Positions 9,314 through 17,035 of a stretch of 64,000 bases of DNA are shown here, one piece after another. Under the pieces are notes generated by a model that did no database searches, was not told where the DNA came from, and saw only the letters and a program-made list of their open reading frames with translations. The position numbers and the translations under genes were made by a program. Location of the stretch: positions 28,870 through 92,869 of the forward strand of contig NZ_JACYTN010000020.1 of assembly GCF_014841135.1 (NCBI RefSeq), read 5' to 3'. Source of the stretch: Paenibacillus arenosi. GTDB lineage: Bacteria > Bacillota > Bacilli > Paenibacillales > Paenibacillaceae. How positions within the stretch are numbered: the first letter of the stretch is position 1; each line of letters starts with the position of its first letter.

Positions 9314-10473
9314 GCCCTGCTACAGCTTCTTCACAGCGTCAGCGGCGTACTGCTGTCAAAGAGAAAGGATTCCGAAAAAAACGTCGTGTGATGAAGCGCG
9401 TAAGTAAACGTAGCAAAGGTGACAAGCATGCGCATAATAGATTGCGCTCCCGTAAACACAGCCCACATACTCGCCGTTCCTCCAATTTGAAGCGACCACA
9501 TACGCCTCCCTTGCCTGAAAGTGCTGCTATCGATTTGCTCCCTGATCATACTCCATCCACTGTTCATGAGCCCTCGCATTCTTCTCTAACCGACAAGGAG
9601 AATCTCTCAACAGAACCTGCTAACGTACAGGTCGAACCAAAAATAGAGACAGAAAAAACATATAGAAAAGTTTATATGAAAGGAAAGTACGATGGAGGAG
9701 AAGCTTTGCTACAGCAGCTTATTCCAGAGCATCTTATTTTACCGGATATTTCATTAGACCATATTATTTCTTTGGGATTCGAACAAGTTAAACATCTTCT
9801 TCTGCCTCTTACTGATCCTTTTGCCATCTTTGTTGATATGAAGCAAGCGCTGTTGGAGGGAAGACCGCTATCGGTCGTTAGACTTGGAGATGGAGAATTA
9901 TTGGCATTAGCCCATGATCGACTTATACCCTCTCAAGAAATTCGTGATCACTCCCCGTTCGTTGCCACATCTGGTATGTCATTGCCTGATTACGCAGGGC
10001 GTGAAGCGCTGGCAGAGTCGGTAAGAAGAGCTACTTATGTAGGCATTCCTATTTCGAGACTTCCTTACTTTCAAGGTCTATTGTATCCCGTTTGTCGTGA
10101 GTACGGTCTATCTTTGCAGCATATGCGAATTACCTATTCGACGGTGAATTATTTAATCGCTCAGCTTGGATATTTGCAGCAGCTGTTGCAGGGCAGAAAT
10201 GTACTGCTTATCGGCAATGTAGCTCAACAATTAGGGAAAGTACTTTCGAAGCGAGGTGTCATCATTAGCGGCATGATTGCTTCTGTATCAGGAATGAAGG
10301 ATATTCCTCGTGTTATGAGGGAAGCAGCTTCCATTACCTTTGATATTGCATTAGTGTCGGCAGGCATTCCCGCTGTTATTATTGCGGAACGTATCGCTTC
10401 AGAGCTGGGTAAAGTTGCTTTGGACTTCGGTCATTTAGCAAATAGGCTAGCAGAAGGAGAGATGAGTTTTTAG
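9310..10473 (+). CDS. GT-D fold glycosyltransferase-like protein with basic N-terminal tail
   Basis: 387 residues. Residues 1-65 are very basic (KKRRVMKRVSKRSKGDKHAH), residues ~65-110 are Pro/Glu/Ser/Thr-rich, and a short stretch YMKGKYDGG precedes the catalytic part. From about residue 165 the sequence matches GT-D enzymes (DUF1792-like): the hallmark RLGDGELLALAH holds the DxE metal motif, followed by YVGIPISRLPYFQGLL and NVLLIGN. GT-D enzymes add a further sugar to protein-linked glycans, for example on streptococcal serine-rich repeat proteins. That fits a repeat protein next door, but the acceptor here is inference. Start ATG 9310 overlaps the previous stop (ATGA). Confidence 0.7.
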   Translation: MSPATASSQRQRRTAVKEKGFRKKRRVMKRVSKRSKGDKHAHNRLRSRKHSPHTRRSSNLKRPHTPPLPESAAIDLLPDHTPSTVHEPSHSSLTDKENLSTEPANVQVEPKIETEKTYRKVYMKGKYDGGEALLQQLIPEHLILPDISLDHIISLGFEQVKHLLLPLTDPFAIFVDMKQALLEGRPLSVVRLGDGELLALAHDRLIPSQEIRDHSPFVATSGMSLPDYAGREALAESVRRATYVGIPISRLPYFQGLLYPVCREYGLSLQHMRITYSTVNYLIAQLGYLQQLLQGRNVLLIGNVAQQLGKVLSKRGVIISGMIASVSGMKDIPRVMREAASITFDIALVSAGIPAVIIAERIASELGKVALDFGHLANRLAEGEMSF

Positions 10474-10502
10474 CGAATGTTCATGAAACGGAGGTGGACG
10501 TA

Positions 10503-11918
10503 TTGTCACGACTATCTCAGCAGCATAGGCATAATGGCCAGAGCCAGCGTAATCGCAAGCTGCGTAGTACGCCATTAAAACGCTCTAATTCGAGACGTAG
10601 ACTGGCTAAAGAACATTACAAAAAAGGATATGCAGCAGGCTATCAAATGGGCATTGCTTCAGGAAAGGAGCAATTCGACCACCACATAGAGGGAACTAGC
10701 ATTATTATTCCGACTTACAACAAGCTGAACTTGCTCAAACAATGTATCGCTAGTATTCAGCAGTATACATCTGAGGCACACGAAATTATTGTAGTGGACG
10801 ATGCGTCAACGGATGGAACAGCTGCCTATTTGCGCAAGTTGTCAGGGCAGATTCGCTATCACATACACGACAAAAATTACGGGTTTGCAAGCTCTATGAA
10901 TACTGGTTTGAAAATGGCAAAAGGCAAAACGATATGTTTGTTAAACAATGACATTATCGTAACGACGAATTGGCTAGGTAATTTGCTGCACTGCTTAGAA
11001 AGTGATCCTGCGATTGGGATGGTTGGTCCCGTAACTAACTATATTAGCGGGGAACAACAGATTGAGGTTTCCTATAGTACGAATCAAGAAATGCAGCAAT
11101 TTGCAAGGCAGCACAATGAGCAGGACGCAAGCAAATGGAAAATCGTTGAGCGGATAGTCGGTTTTTGTATGCTTTTTCAAAAATCATTTTTTGAACAGAC
11201 CGGCTACTTAGATGAAGGGTATAAGATCGGAAACTTTGAGGATGAAGATTTCATCATTCGTACACGATTGGCAGGTCGAAAGTTAGCGATTGCTGGTGAT
11301 TGTTTCATTCATCATTTTGGCAGCCAAAGTATGAGGGAGCTTGGCGAGCAACTGCAAGAAATTTATAAACAAAATGAAGCCTTCTATCAGCAGAAATGGA
11401 GCAATCCCTACGAGTGGGTTCAACGTGTAACGGAATGGTCCGAGTCTCAAGCAGTGATTAAGGAAGGTGAATGGGATACAGGAGCCTCCCGGAGAGCCAT
11501 TTCCTTTTATCCGACCCATGTAGCAGTTACAGGCTTGAATGGGACTGTTTTTTGGGTGGAGCAGGGGGTAAAGTATCCGATTCAAGGGGCATACCCTTTT
11601 CCTGCGGTTAAGCTGTCTCAAATTGAGCTATTGTCATGGCCGACAGGTTCGGATATAGAAGCTGATATAGCGGCTGAGAAGTGGCGGGGAACGATGACGC
11701 TTGACGACATGATACCTGACGGAGGGGTGTTTGTTACAGAGAGCGGTCATTGGTTTCAACGAGATGGAAATACATGTCGTATGTTGATAAGCGAATATGT
11801 GCTTAAGCGTTGGAAGCTGAGTGATAGGGTGATGTCACGATCAGGGATGGAGAAATCGCAGTTAGTAGAGGGGCTGCCAATCATGGCTGCACCTGTCCTC
11901 GTAAACGGCAATTTGTGA
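10503..11918 (+). CDS. GT2 glycosyltransferase with basic tail, YxxG segment and extra C-terminal domain
   Basis: About 471 residues in three parts. Residues 1-35 are Arg/Ser/Gln-rich, and about 36-55 form YxxG tetrads (YKKGYAAGYQMGIASG). Residues ~60-290 are a GT-A domain (SIIIPTYNKLNLL, EIIVVDDASTDGT, LLNNDIIV, GNFEDEDFIIR). The last ~150 residues are not recognised; they are Trp/Gly-rich (GTVFWVEQGVKYPI, GGVFVTESGHWFQ) and might bind carbohydrate. GGAGGTG at 10490-10496 best serves TTG 10503; GTG 10494 lies inside that ribosome site and is the alternative. It ends the first sub-run of glycosyltransferases and is followed by a hairpin. Confidence 0.8.
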   Translation: MSRLSQQHRHNGQSQRNRKLRSTPLKRSNSRRRLAKEHYKKGYAAGYQMGIASGKEQFDHHIEGTSIIIPTYNKLNLLKQCIASIQQYTSEAHEIIVVDDASTDGTAAYLRKLSGQIRYHIHDKNYGFASSMNTGLKMAKGKTICLLNNDIIVTTNWLGNLLHCLESDPAIGMVGPVTNYISGEQQIEVSYSTNQEMQQFARQHNEQDASKWKIVERIVGFCMLFQKSFFEQTGYLDEGYKIGNFEDEDFIIRTRLAGRKLAIAGDCFIHHFGSQSMRELGEQLQEIYKQNEAFYQQKWSNPYEWVQRVTEWSESQAVIKEGEWDTGASRRAISFYPTHVAVTGLNGTVFWVEQGVKYPIQGAYPFPAVKLSQIELLSWPTGSDIEADIAAEKWRGTMTLDDMIPDGGVFVTESGHWFQRDGNTCRMLISEYVLKRWKLSDRVMSRSGMEKSQLVEGLPIMAAPVLVNGNL

Positions 11919-11930
11919 TGGGAATAATAT

Positions 11931-11981
11931 CGACTTGAGCATGCAGGCTGCAGCGGAGTTTTCATGTCTGCATGCTGGTCG
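11931..11981 (+). terminator. Hairpin after the first glycosyltransferase run
   Basis: AGCATGCAG (11938-11946) pairs with CTGCATGCT (11968-11976), and the stem is extended by CGAC/GTCG at 11931 and 11978. An AT-rich stretch follows but no good T-run, so this is a weak or attenuating terminator. The rest of 11919-12135 holds no gene. Confidence 0.45.
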
Positions 11982-12049
11982 ATAAATAATGATTTTATAT
12001 CCAACGGCAATTGATAGGCAGATGACGGTGAGCTTTAGCACGGAAGCGG

Positions 12050-12058
12050 CATATCGTA
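12050..12058 (+). promoter_or_regulatory. Possible sigma-K -10 element before the small-protein genes
   Basis: CATATCGTA matches CATANNNTA 78 nt before the 12136 start. No AC pair lies at the expected 16-17 nt upstream, so support is weak. The same nonamer recurs at 35935-35943 before another gene of this glycan region. Confidence 0.25.
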
Positions 12059-12135
12059 TATCAATCTAGAACGAAATAGAGGCAGCAGTTCTATTAGGGG
12101 CAAATGGACCATTGAATGAACGGGAGGTATAACCT

Positions 12136-12429
12136 ATGAAGCCTGAAGATAAAGTGAATGAAATCATTGTCCATATGGCTCACACGCATAATCAGATGGC
12201 AAAAATATTGCAGGCAAAGCGTCAGGTGGCAGTTAGAATGTCACAACTCGTTCATGCTGTTCCAGATGAGCTTCCTCAAGTCGAACATGTATCTGAGGTA
12301 AAGGTACAATCAGGACAAGTTACTCGTTGCCTCATCGATTATATGATGAGTATTGCTGAGTTAGAAGATGCCATGGCTGATCAATTGAAGTTGGTGTTGA
12401 AGGACCTGCATGAGCCAGAAGAAGAATAG
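12136..12429 (+). CDS. Small helical protein of unknown function
   Basis: 97 residues, starting MKPEDKVNEIIVHMAHTH, acidic at the C-terminus (HEPEEE), with no signal peptide and no membrane segment. It is predicted by eye to be mostly helical with heptad-like hydrophobics and a single Cys. GGGAGG lies 8 nt before the ATG (12123-12128). I do not recognise a family. It shares size, helical character and position with the next gene (both have a pattern like H.A....MA.IL.AK near the N-terminus: QMAKILQAKR here, NIAIMLEAKT there), so the two may be diverged duplicates acting as a pair inside the spore-glycan cluster. Confidence 0.7.
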   Translation: MKPEDKVNEIIVHMAHTHNQMAKILQAKRQVAVRMSQLVHAVPDELPQVEHVSEVKVQSGQVTRCLIDYMMSIAELEDAMADQLKLVLKDLHEPEEE

Positions 12430-12472
12430 AAAAAGCAGTTACCTTATTCATTAGCAGTCAGGAGGGAAAGAT

Positions 12473-12820
12473 TTGGATCGTGAACATGCCAACATTCGAA
12501 TTTTGGAATCTATGGCGGACATGCAATGGAATATTGCGATTATGCTGGAAGCCAAAACATTGGAAGCAGAGAAAGTGCGTAATTGGCTGCTTAATCATAT
12601 GATCGCGAGCGACAGCGCAGACGCTCATGAACAGACGAAGGATGCGCTAGATGTCCATGCTCAAGTGATAGAGGTCATTGCTGGATTAACAAGATTACAG
12701 CAAAGCTTAAACCGTAATATGCAGACGATTCTTGATCCGGATGGACAGGATGAACAAGGTGCAGGTCATGCGAATAATGGTGGTTTTAAAGGTCAGCTTG
12801 ATCTGGATGAAATGACATGA
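12473..12820 (+). CDS. Small helical protein of unknown function
   Basis: 115 residues from a TTG start with AGGAGGG 8-9 nt upstream. It is mostly helical for about 90 residues, then has an acidic/Gly/Asn-rich tail (DPDGQDEQGAGHANNGG). The N-terminal half resembles the preceding small protein (MADMQWNIAIMLEAK against MAHTHNQMAKILQAK), suggesting a diverged duplicate. The end overlaps the next start by ATGA. No family is recognised. Since the neighbours are glycosyltransferases with basic tails, an acidic partner protein is possible, but that is a guess. Confidence 0.7.
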   Translation: MDREHANIRILESMADMQWNIAIMLEAKTLEAEKVRNWLLNHMIASDSADAHEQTKDALDVHAQVIEVIAGLTRLQQSLNRNMQTILDPDGQDEQGAGHANNGGFKGQLDLDEMT

Positions 12821-13053
12821 AGCAGCTTCAAGGGCAAGCGTCCAAGCAAGACACCAAGCATGCAGCGAAGTTGAAAGAACAACGCTTTGTCCTCGATGAT
12901 CTTCGTCGCAACTATCGGTCAGAACGAGCGGTTGCGGCCCAACTGCATTTGTTGGAGGCAATTGAACGCAGTCAAGCTGCAATAAGCTCGCTGTTAGATC
13001 GGTTCTCCCCTCATATTGAGCAGTTAGCCACGCGCAAAAAGGAGAACGCATAG
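12817..13053 (+). CDS. Small basic coiled-coil-like protein of unknown function
   Basis: 78 residues, start ATG overlapping the previous stop (ATGA). It is rich in Lys/Arg/Gln/Glu, with a likely amphipathic helix from about residue 20 to 70 (LDDLRRNYRSERAVAAQLHL, then LLDRFSPHIEQL) and ends KKENA. No signal, membrane segment or known motif is seen. Tight coupling to the previous gene makes it a real gene despite its size; its job probably concerns the same complex as its two helical neighbours. Confidence 0.6.
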   Translation: MKQLQGQASKQDTKHAAKLKEQRFVLDDLRRNYRSERAVAAQLHLLEAIERSQAAISSLLDRFSPHIEQLATRKKENA

Positions 13054-13080
13054 TCCGATACGCAGGGAGGGATGGAATAG

Positions 13081-13395
13081 ATGAAGAAAAAAAGAGCTAA
13101 GAAGAAGCGGAAGGAGTCGACTCAGCGGAAAGTACGTATTCGGCGACAGTCGACAAAAGAAAGCGCTAAAAAGGCCAAACCTGCCACTGAGAAAGAAACA
13201 AAAGGAAGACGTCTGTCCAAGAAAAGAGTACGGACAACGAACTCCGCGAGTTCCAAGTTATCAACCAAATCTAAAAAACGAGTAAATCATGCGTATGATA
13301 AAAGCTATAACGAAGCATTTAATCAAGGTTTTAACGAAGGATTTGCAAAAGGCTTCGAGGATGGGCACCATATCATATACAGCCAGCAGGCTTAA
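13081..13395 (+). CDS. Small highly basic protein ending in [Y/F]xxG tetrads
   Basis: 104 residues. Residues 1-72 are almost entirely Lys/Arg/Ser/Thr (MKKKRAKKKRKES...), and then six tetrads follow: YDKS, YNEA, FNQG, FNEG, FAKG, FEDG. It ends HHIIYSQQA. The protein is in effect the non-catalytic tail found on the neighbouring glycosyltransferases, standing alone. That makes it a candidate scaffold or targeting partner, possibly CotG-like in composition. AGGGAGG is at 13063-13069. No enzyme domain is present. Being a stand-alone version of a shared module is seen directly; the function is inference. Confidence 0.75.
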   Translation: MKKKRAKKKRKESTQRKVRIRRQSTKESAKKAKPATEKETKGRRLSKKRVRTTNSASSKLSTKSKKRVNHAYDKSYNEAFNQGFNEGFAKGFEDGHHIIYSQQA

Positions 13396-13454
13396 ACCAA
13401 CTTTTATGCAGCAAGACATGAAAATGATCATATGTCTGAATTTCAGGTGATGCC

Positions 13455-14582
13455 ATGCAGCAAGTTAGACAGAAAGAACGTGCAAAAGGACGACGGGACG
13501 GCTTCTCCATAGGATATAAGCATGGTTATCGCCTTGGTACGGCTGAAGCTGTTGTGTCACAGATTCCTATGATGCCACCCAAGTCGTCACCGTTGCGAAT
13601 TCTTTATATTCCACAAGGATTTGAAGCGATTGACCACGGATGCAGCATTGCTTTGAGTAAAATGAGCAGTGCGTATGCGGAAGCACATCCCTCCCGACTT
13701 ATAGAGGAAGCGCAGCGTTTCAAGCCAGATCTCATTGTCGTTCTAAATGCCCTTCATGTATTTCCTCAGGAACATCCTGAACATATCATATGGGCGAAGC
13801 AGCAAGGTATAAAGACGGCGATATGGTTTGTCGATGATCCTTACTTCACTCAAGACACAGCAGTATTAGCCCCGTATTATGACTTCGTATTCACCCATGA
13901 ACAGCAATGTGTTCCTTTCTACAAGCAGTTGGGATGTAGACATGTTTACCACCTTCCTCTCGCGGCAGCAACAGAACGCTTCCGTCCTATTCGGTCAGAC
14001 TATCGTTATTGCCATGATATTTGCTTTATTGGCAACGGCTTTTGGAATCGGGTAGCGTTTTTTGATAGTTATGCGGATCAGCTGATGAAGTACGATATTT
14101 CTATTGCAGGTGGCTATTGGGATCGGATGGTCACGCATGCTCGTTGGGGGAAGCGGCTGCGTTCAGGGTGGGTTCCTCTAGAAGAGAGTGTTTATTATTA
14201 CAATTCTTCCAAAATTATATTAAATATTCATCGTCCCCATGAACAAGGGGCTGACAATCGAAATACATTTGACCTTCCTGCGCAGTCGATTAATCCTCGC
14301 ACCTATGAAATTGCTGCTTGTGGTGCGTTTCAACTTACCGATGTGCGGAGTGATTTGGCTCAAATGTATACGCCAGGCTGGGATATTGAAACTTTCCAGA
14401 CAGGCGAAGAACTTATGCAAAAGATTGAATACTACTTAAATCATGAAGAAGAGAGGATGCGTATCGCGATGCGCTCTCTTCAAACCACATTTATGCGTCA
14501 TACGTTTGAGCATCGGGTGCATCATATGCTTGACGTCATTGAGAAGGGCTACTCGTTACCTTCAGTAGCATTGTTAAACTGA
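13455..14582 (+). CDS. CgeB-like glycosyltransferase, spore maturation family
   Basis: 375 residues. After a short basic start come four tetrads (RRDGFSIGYKHGYRLG, residues ~11-26), then a CgeB-type GT-B domain pair: LRILYIPQGFE, KPDLIVVLNALH, KTAIWFVDDPYF, YYDFVFTHEQ, DICFIGNGFWNR, YYNSSKIILNIHR, and NPRTYEIAACGAFQLTD with the conserved Glu of the family near residue 287. In B. subtilis cgeB belongs to the sigma-K/GerE-controlled cge genes that shape the outermost spore layer. AGGTGA lies 5 nt before the ATG. The next gene is a paralogue with the same layout. Family is solid; substrate unknown. Confidence 0.85.
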   Translation: MQQVRQKERAKGRRDGFSIGYKHGYRLGTAEAVVSQIPMMPPKSSPLRILYIPQGFEAIDHGCSIALSKMSSAYAEAHPSRLIEEAQRFKPDLIVVLNALHVFPQEHPEHIIWAKQQGIKTAIWFVDDPYFTQDTAVLAPYYDFVFTHEQQCVPFYKQLGCRHVYHLPLAAATERFRPIRSDYRYCHDICFIGNGFWNRVAFFDSYADQLMKYDISIAGGYWDRMVTHARWGKRLRSGWVPLEESVYYYNSSKIILNIHRPHEQGADNRNTFDLPAQSINPRTYEIAACGAFQLTDVRSDLAQMYTPGWDIETFQTGEELMQKIEYYLNHEEERMRIAMRSLQTTFMRHTFEHRVHHMLDVIEKGYSLPSVALLN

Positions 14583-14609
14583 TAAAGCATGAAGGGAAGG
14601 AGGAATAGG

Positions 14610-15770
14610 ATGGCTGGTGCAACAGAGAAAAAAGGCATAGTCAAGCAATCTCGACCATCATTGCTGCATCAGGTGCGGTCGGCTAGTGATAAAGGAGCGC
14701 GAGAAGGACACGAACGAGGATACGGAGAAGGGTACTTTCGTGGAAGAGCACAAGCGCTTGTGCATACACTTACTGAACATGCTCCCCAGCGCCAATTACG
14801 TATTATTTACGTATCGTCAGGCAAAGGATTCCCTTATTCACCGCTTGATGAAGCTGTGGTATCAACGATGCAGGCAATGGCTATAGATGTGCGAGTATCG
14901 GGACCTAAAGATTCAATAGCTGTAAGTGCCGTAGAATATCGTGCAGATCTAGTCCTCGTTCTAGATGGCATGGATTTTCCAGCTGAGCAGCTTATTGAGC
15001 TGAAGGCTCTCGCTATTCGTACAGCGTTATGGATTACAGATGATCCCTATTATACGGATCGGATGTCAGCGGTTGCTCCTCATTATGATTATATTTTTAC
15101 ATTAGAATCTACGGCCATCGAGTACTATCAATCATTAGGATGTAGGCAAGTGCATCATTTGCCTTTTGCTGCTTTTCCTGAACATTTTACTCCGCGGGCT
15201 TCTCCGGCTCCATTTCAGTATGACTTTAGCTTTATTGGCTCTGCTTATTGGAATCGAGTGCGTTTCTTCGAGCCAATTATGGATCGACTAATGAAATACA
15301 ATACTCATGTTTCAGGGTTATGGTGGGATCGGCTTCCCCAATACAAGAAGCATAAGTCATCTATTAAGCTTGATCTTTGGATGGGTCCAAAAGAAACAGC
15401 AGAATTTTATAATAGTAGTAAAATTGTAATAAATATGCATAGAGATTATGATGATTCGACAGTAAACCAAAACTCTCAGCAAATTAGAGCAACATCACCT
15501 AATCCCCGCACATTTGAAATTAACGGATGTGGGGCTTTGCAACTGACAGATGCTCGAAGTGATTTAGCTAGTTTTTATGTGCCTGGAGTTGAACTTGTAA
15601 CGTATGAAACCCCTATCGACTTGCTGGAAAAAGCGGTTTACTATTTAACCCACGAAGAGGAACGTAGAGAGATTGCATTGCGCGGATTAGCGCGTACGTT
15701 GAAAGATCATAGTTATGTGAAACGCCTCCAGCAGCTGTTGGGTATTATATTTGATCGTCAAACAGAGTGA
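14610..15770 (+). CDS. CgeB-like glycosyltransferase, second copy
   Basis: 386 residues, a paralogue of the preceding gene. Layout: basic start, tetrads at about residues 29-48 (SDKGAREGHERGYGEGYFRG), then the CgeB-type GT-B fold (LRIIYVSSGKGF, RADLVLVLDGMD, TALWITDDPYYTDR, YDFSFIGSAYWNRVRFFE, FYNSSKIVINMHR, NPRTFEINGCGALQLTDARS). AAGGAGG at 14597-14603 sits 6-7 nt before ATG 14610; an upstream ATG at 14589 precedes the ribosome site and is unlikely. It is the last gene of the left cluster. Two adjacent CgeB copies suggest two successive or alternative sugar additions. Confidence 0.85.
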   Translation: MAGATEKKGIVKQSRPSLLHQVRSASDKGAREGHERGYGEGYFRGRAQALVHTLTEHAPQRQLRIIYVSSGKGFPYSPLDEAVVSTMQAMAIDVRVSGPKDSIAVSAVEYRADLVLVLDGMDFPAEQLIELKALAIRTALWITDDPYYTDRMSAVAPHYDYIFTLESTAIEYYQSLGCRQVHHLPFAAFPEHFTPRASPAPFQYDFSFIGSAYWNRVRFFEPIMDRLMKYNTHVSGLWWDRLPQYKKHKSSIKLDLWMGPKETAEFYNSSKIVINMHRDYDDSTVNQNSQQIRATSPNPRTFEINGCGALQLTDARSDLASFYVPGVELVTYETPIDLLEKAVYYLTHEEERREIALRGLARTLKDHSYVKRLQQLLGIIFDRQTE

Positions 15771-16075
15771 GGAGATTTTACCTTATGGAGCTTGTTTTTT
15801 GCCCTCGGCCTAGAACGATTAGGTGGGGGTATTTTTGCTGCCTATGTATGAAGTGACATTGTAGGTGAGGGATGAGCAAGCTTGTCTATTTTCGATAAGC
15901 GGTCTAATTTGCTGAATGGCTGATTATCGGCAAATATGTTCGATTTTAAGAGGATTAACGTTCAAGAAAGCGTTATTATAGGGGTTATTTGTGGATTATC
16001 TCCTTTTATCTTTCGTTTTCATTAAGAATAGAGAAAGAATGAGCTTGAGCGAGGAAATGATATGAAAATAAAAGA
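15771..16075. other. Intergenic stretch between spore-glycan and potassium regions
   Basis: No gene is seen. A G/C-rich imperfect hairpin followed by ATTTTTG (about 15797-15837) may terminate the CgeB-like operon, but its stem needs wobble pairs and a bulge. The rest is AT-rich and featureless. Confidence 0.4.
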
Positions 16076-16103
16076 TTGAAATGGTTTATATGACTGCCAT
16101 AAT
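16076..16103 (+). promoter_or_regulatory. Candidate sigma-A promoter of the first c-di-AMP riboswitch
   Basis: TTGAAA (16076-16081) and CATAAT (16098-16103) are 16 bp apart and lie about 100 nt upstream of the riboswitch aptamer. Confidence 0.4.
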
Positions 16104-16202
16104 TAGGGATTGTCTAAAATGAGCGCTGTGATTTGTTTACAGTCTCGGAGCAGAGGAGTAAGATTCAGTTCAGCAACAGCAACTACATTCCGTAGCGTCT
16201 GA

Positions 16203-16425
16203 AATCGCTGAGTTCCGCATAAGGTGCGGAAGCGGGGGAACCAAATGCAAACGGCTGCCTGACTAAGCTTGAAAGGCCGCAGGCAATCGTTTGTTGGGGT
16301 GAATCTAGAGATCGGTACGCAATTCCAGCTTATCGCAGGAATTGGTGCAATTGGTGCCGAGAACTGGTAGGGCAACTCTTCGAGCCCGAATCCGACAGCT
16401 AACCTCGTAAGCGTCCGAGGAGAGG
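16203..16425 (+). promoter_or_regulatory. c-di-AMP riboswitch (ydaO/yuaA class), first copy
   Basis: The conserved blocks of the ydaO aptamer occur in order: GGGGGAACCA (from 16234), GGGGTGAATC (16276-16285), AGGGCAACTC (about 16369), and CCGAATCCGACAGCTAACC with CTCGTAAGC (16386-16412). In the known class c-di-AMP binding turns off potassium-transport and cell-wall genes. No T-run terminator follows, so control may act on translation of the gene at 16518 or on processing. It is longer than the second copy because the stem between the second and third blocks is longer. Confidence 0.93.
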
Positions 16426-16517
16426 CGTGCCTGAATACCGTTATGTATACTGGCGCATTTCGAATGGCCTCACACCCGAAAATGACCGCTGTACGGATTT
16501 CAGGAGGAATGAACAAG

Positions 16518-16952
16518 ATGCATAGTGAGGGGCGCATGGTAACTGTATTTGCTCCCAATGCGATGGGTGTTGATTTTTTGAAGCAGCTGCGAGGTGCGAA
16601 TGTATCTGTAGCCGCGATATCGAACAATACCCGTCTAACAGCTAATATGGAGAAGTTAGGTGTAAAGCATATTTGCAACGTGCGAACGACATCGCAGCGA
16701 AAGACAATGGTGCTGCCAACTGTACCTGTAGGGCGCATGTATGTATTTGAGCAAAGCTTCGCACTGACATGCCGCTTGTTGCAGCAGTGTCGTCCTTGGA
16801 CGGACGAAATCATTACGGTGATTACGAAACAGAATTATCCGAAGTCGATTTATCGGATGTTGGGGGCAGATTTGGTCATTTATACGCAGTCAGACCAAGT
16901 GTCCTTTCTGCTGACTGATTTATTGAGTCAGGACAGCCATCAGCCTGCTTGA
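16518..16952 (+). CDS. Small RCK_N/TrkA-N-like protein under a c-di-AMP riboswitch
   Basis: 144 residues. It resembles part of a Rossmann-type RCK_N domain: MVTVFAPNAMGVDFLKQLRG at the start, and ITKQNYPKSIYRMLGADLVI near the end, where TrkA/KtrA proteins have a similar ...LGAD.VI motif. The glycine-rich GxGxxG nucleotide loop is absent (APNAMG instead), so NAD binding is doubtful. AGGAGG at 16502-16507 supports ATG 16518; ATGs at 16509 and 16443 are alternatives. Its place between two c-di-AMP riboswitches and before kdp argues for a part in potassium control. The family call is tentative. Confidence 0.55.
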   Translation: MHSEGRMVTVFAPNAMGVDFLKQLRGANVSVAAISNNTRLTANMEKLGVKHICNVRTTSQRKTMVLPTVPVGRMYVFEQSFALTCRLLQQCRPWTDEIITVITKQNYPKSIYRMLGADLVIYTQSDQVSFLLTDLLSQDSHQPA

Positions 16953-17035
16953 ACGAGCTTATGATGATCATAGCCTCGTATGGTTCGGGTATAGGTGATG
17001 ATAGAAATACAATCAGATAGCTTTGGGCTTTGCTC

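Noticed and set aside
16103..16813. 236-residue reverse-strand frame
   Set aside because: It runs across the first c-di-AMP riboswitch and the RCK_N-like gene, with no ribosome site and no recognisable protein.
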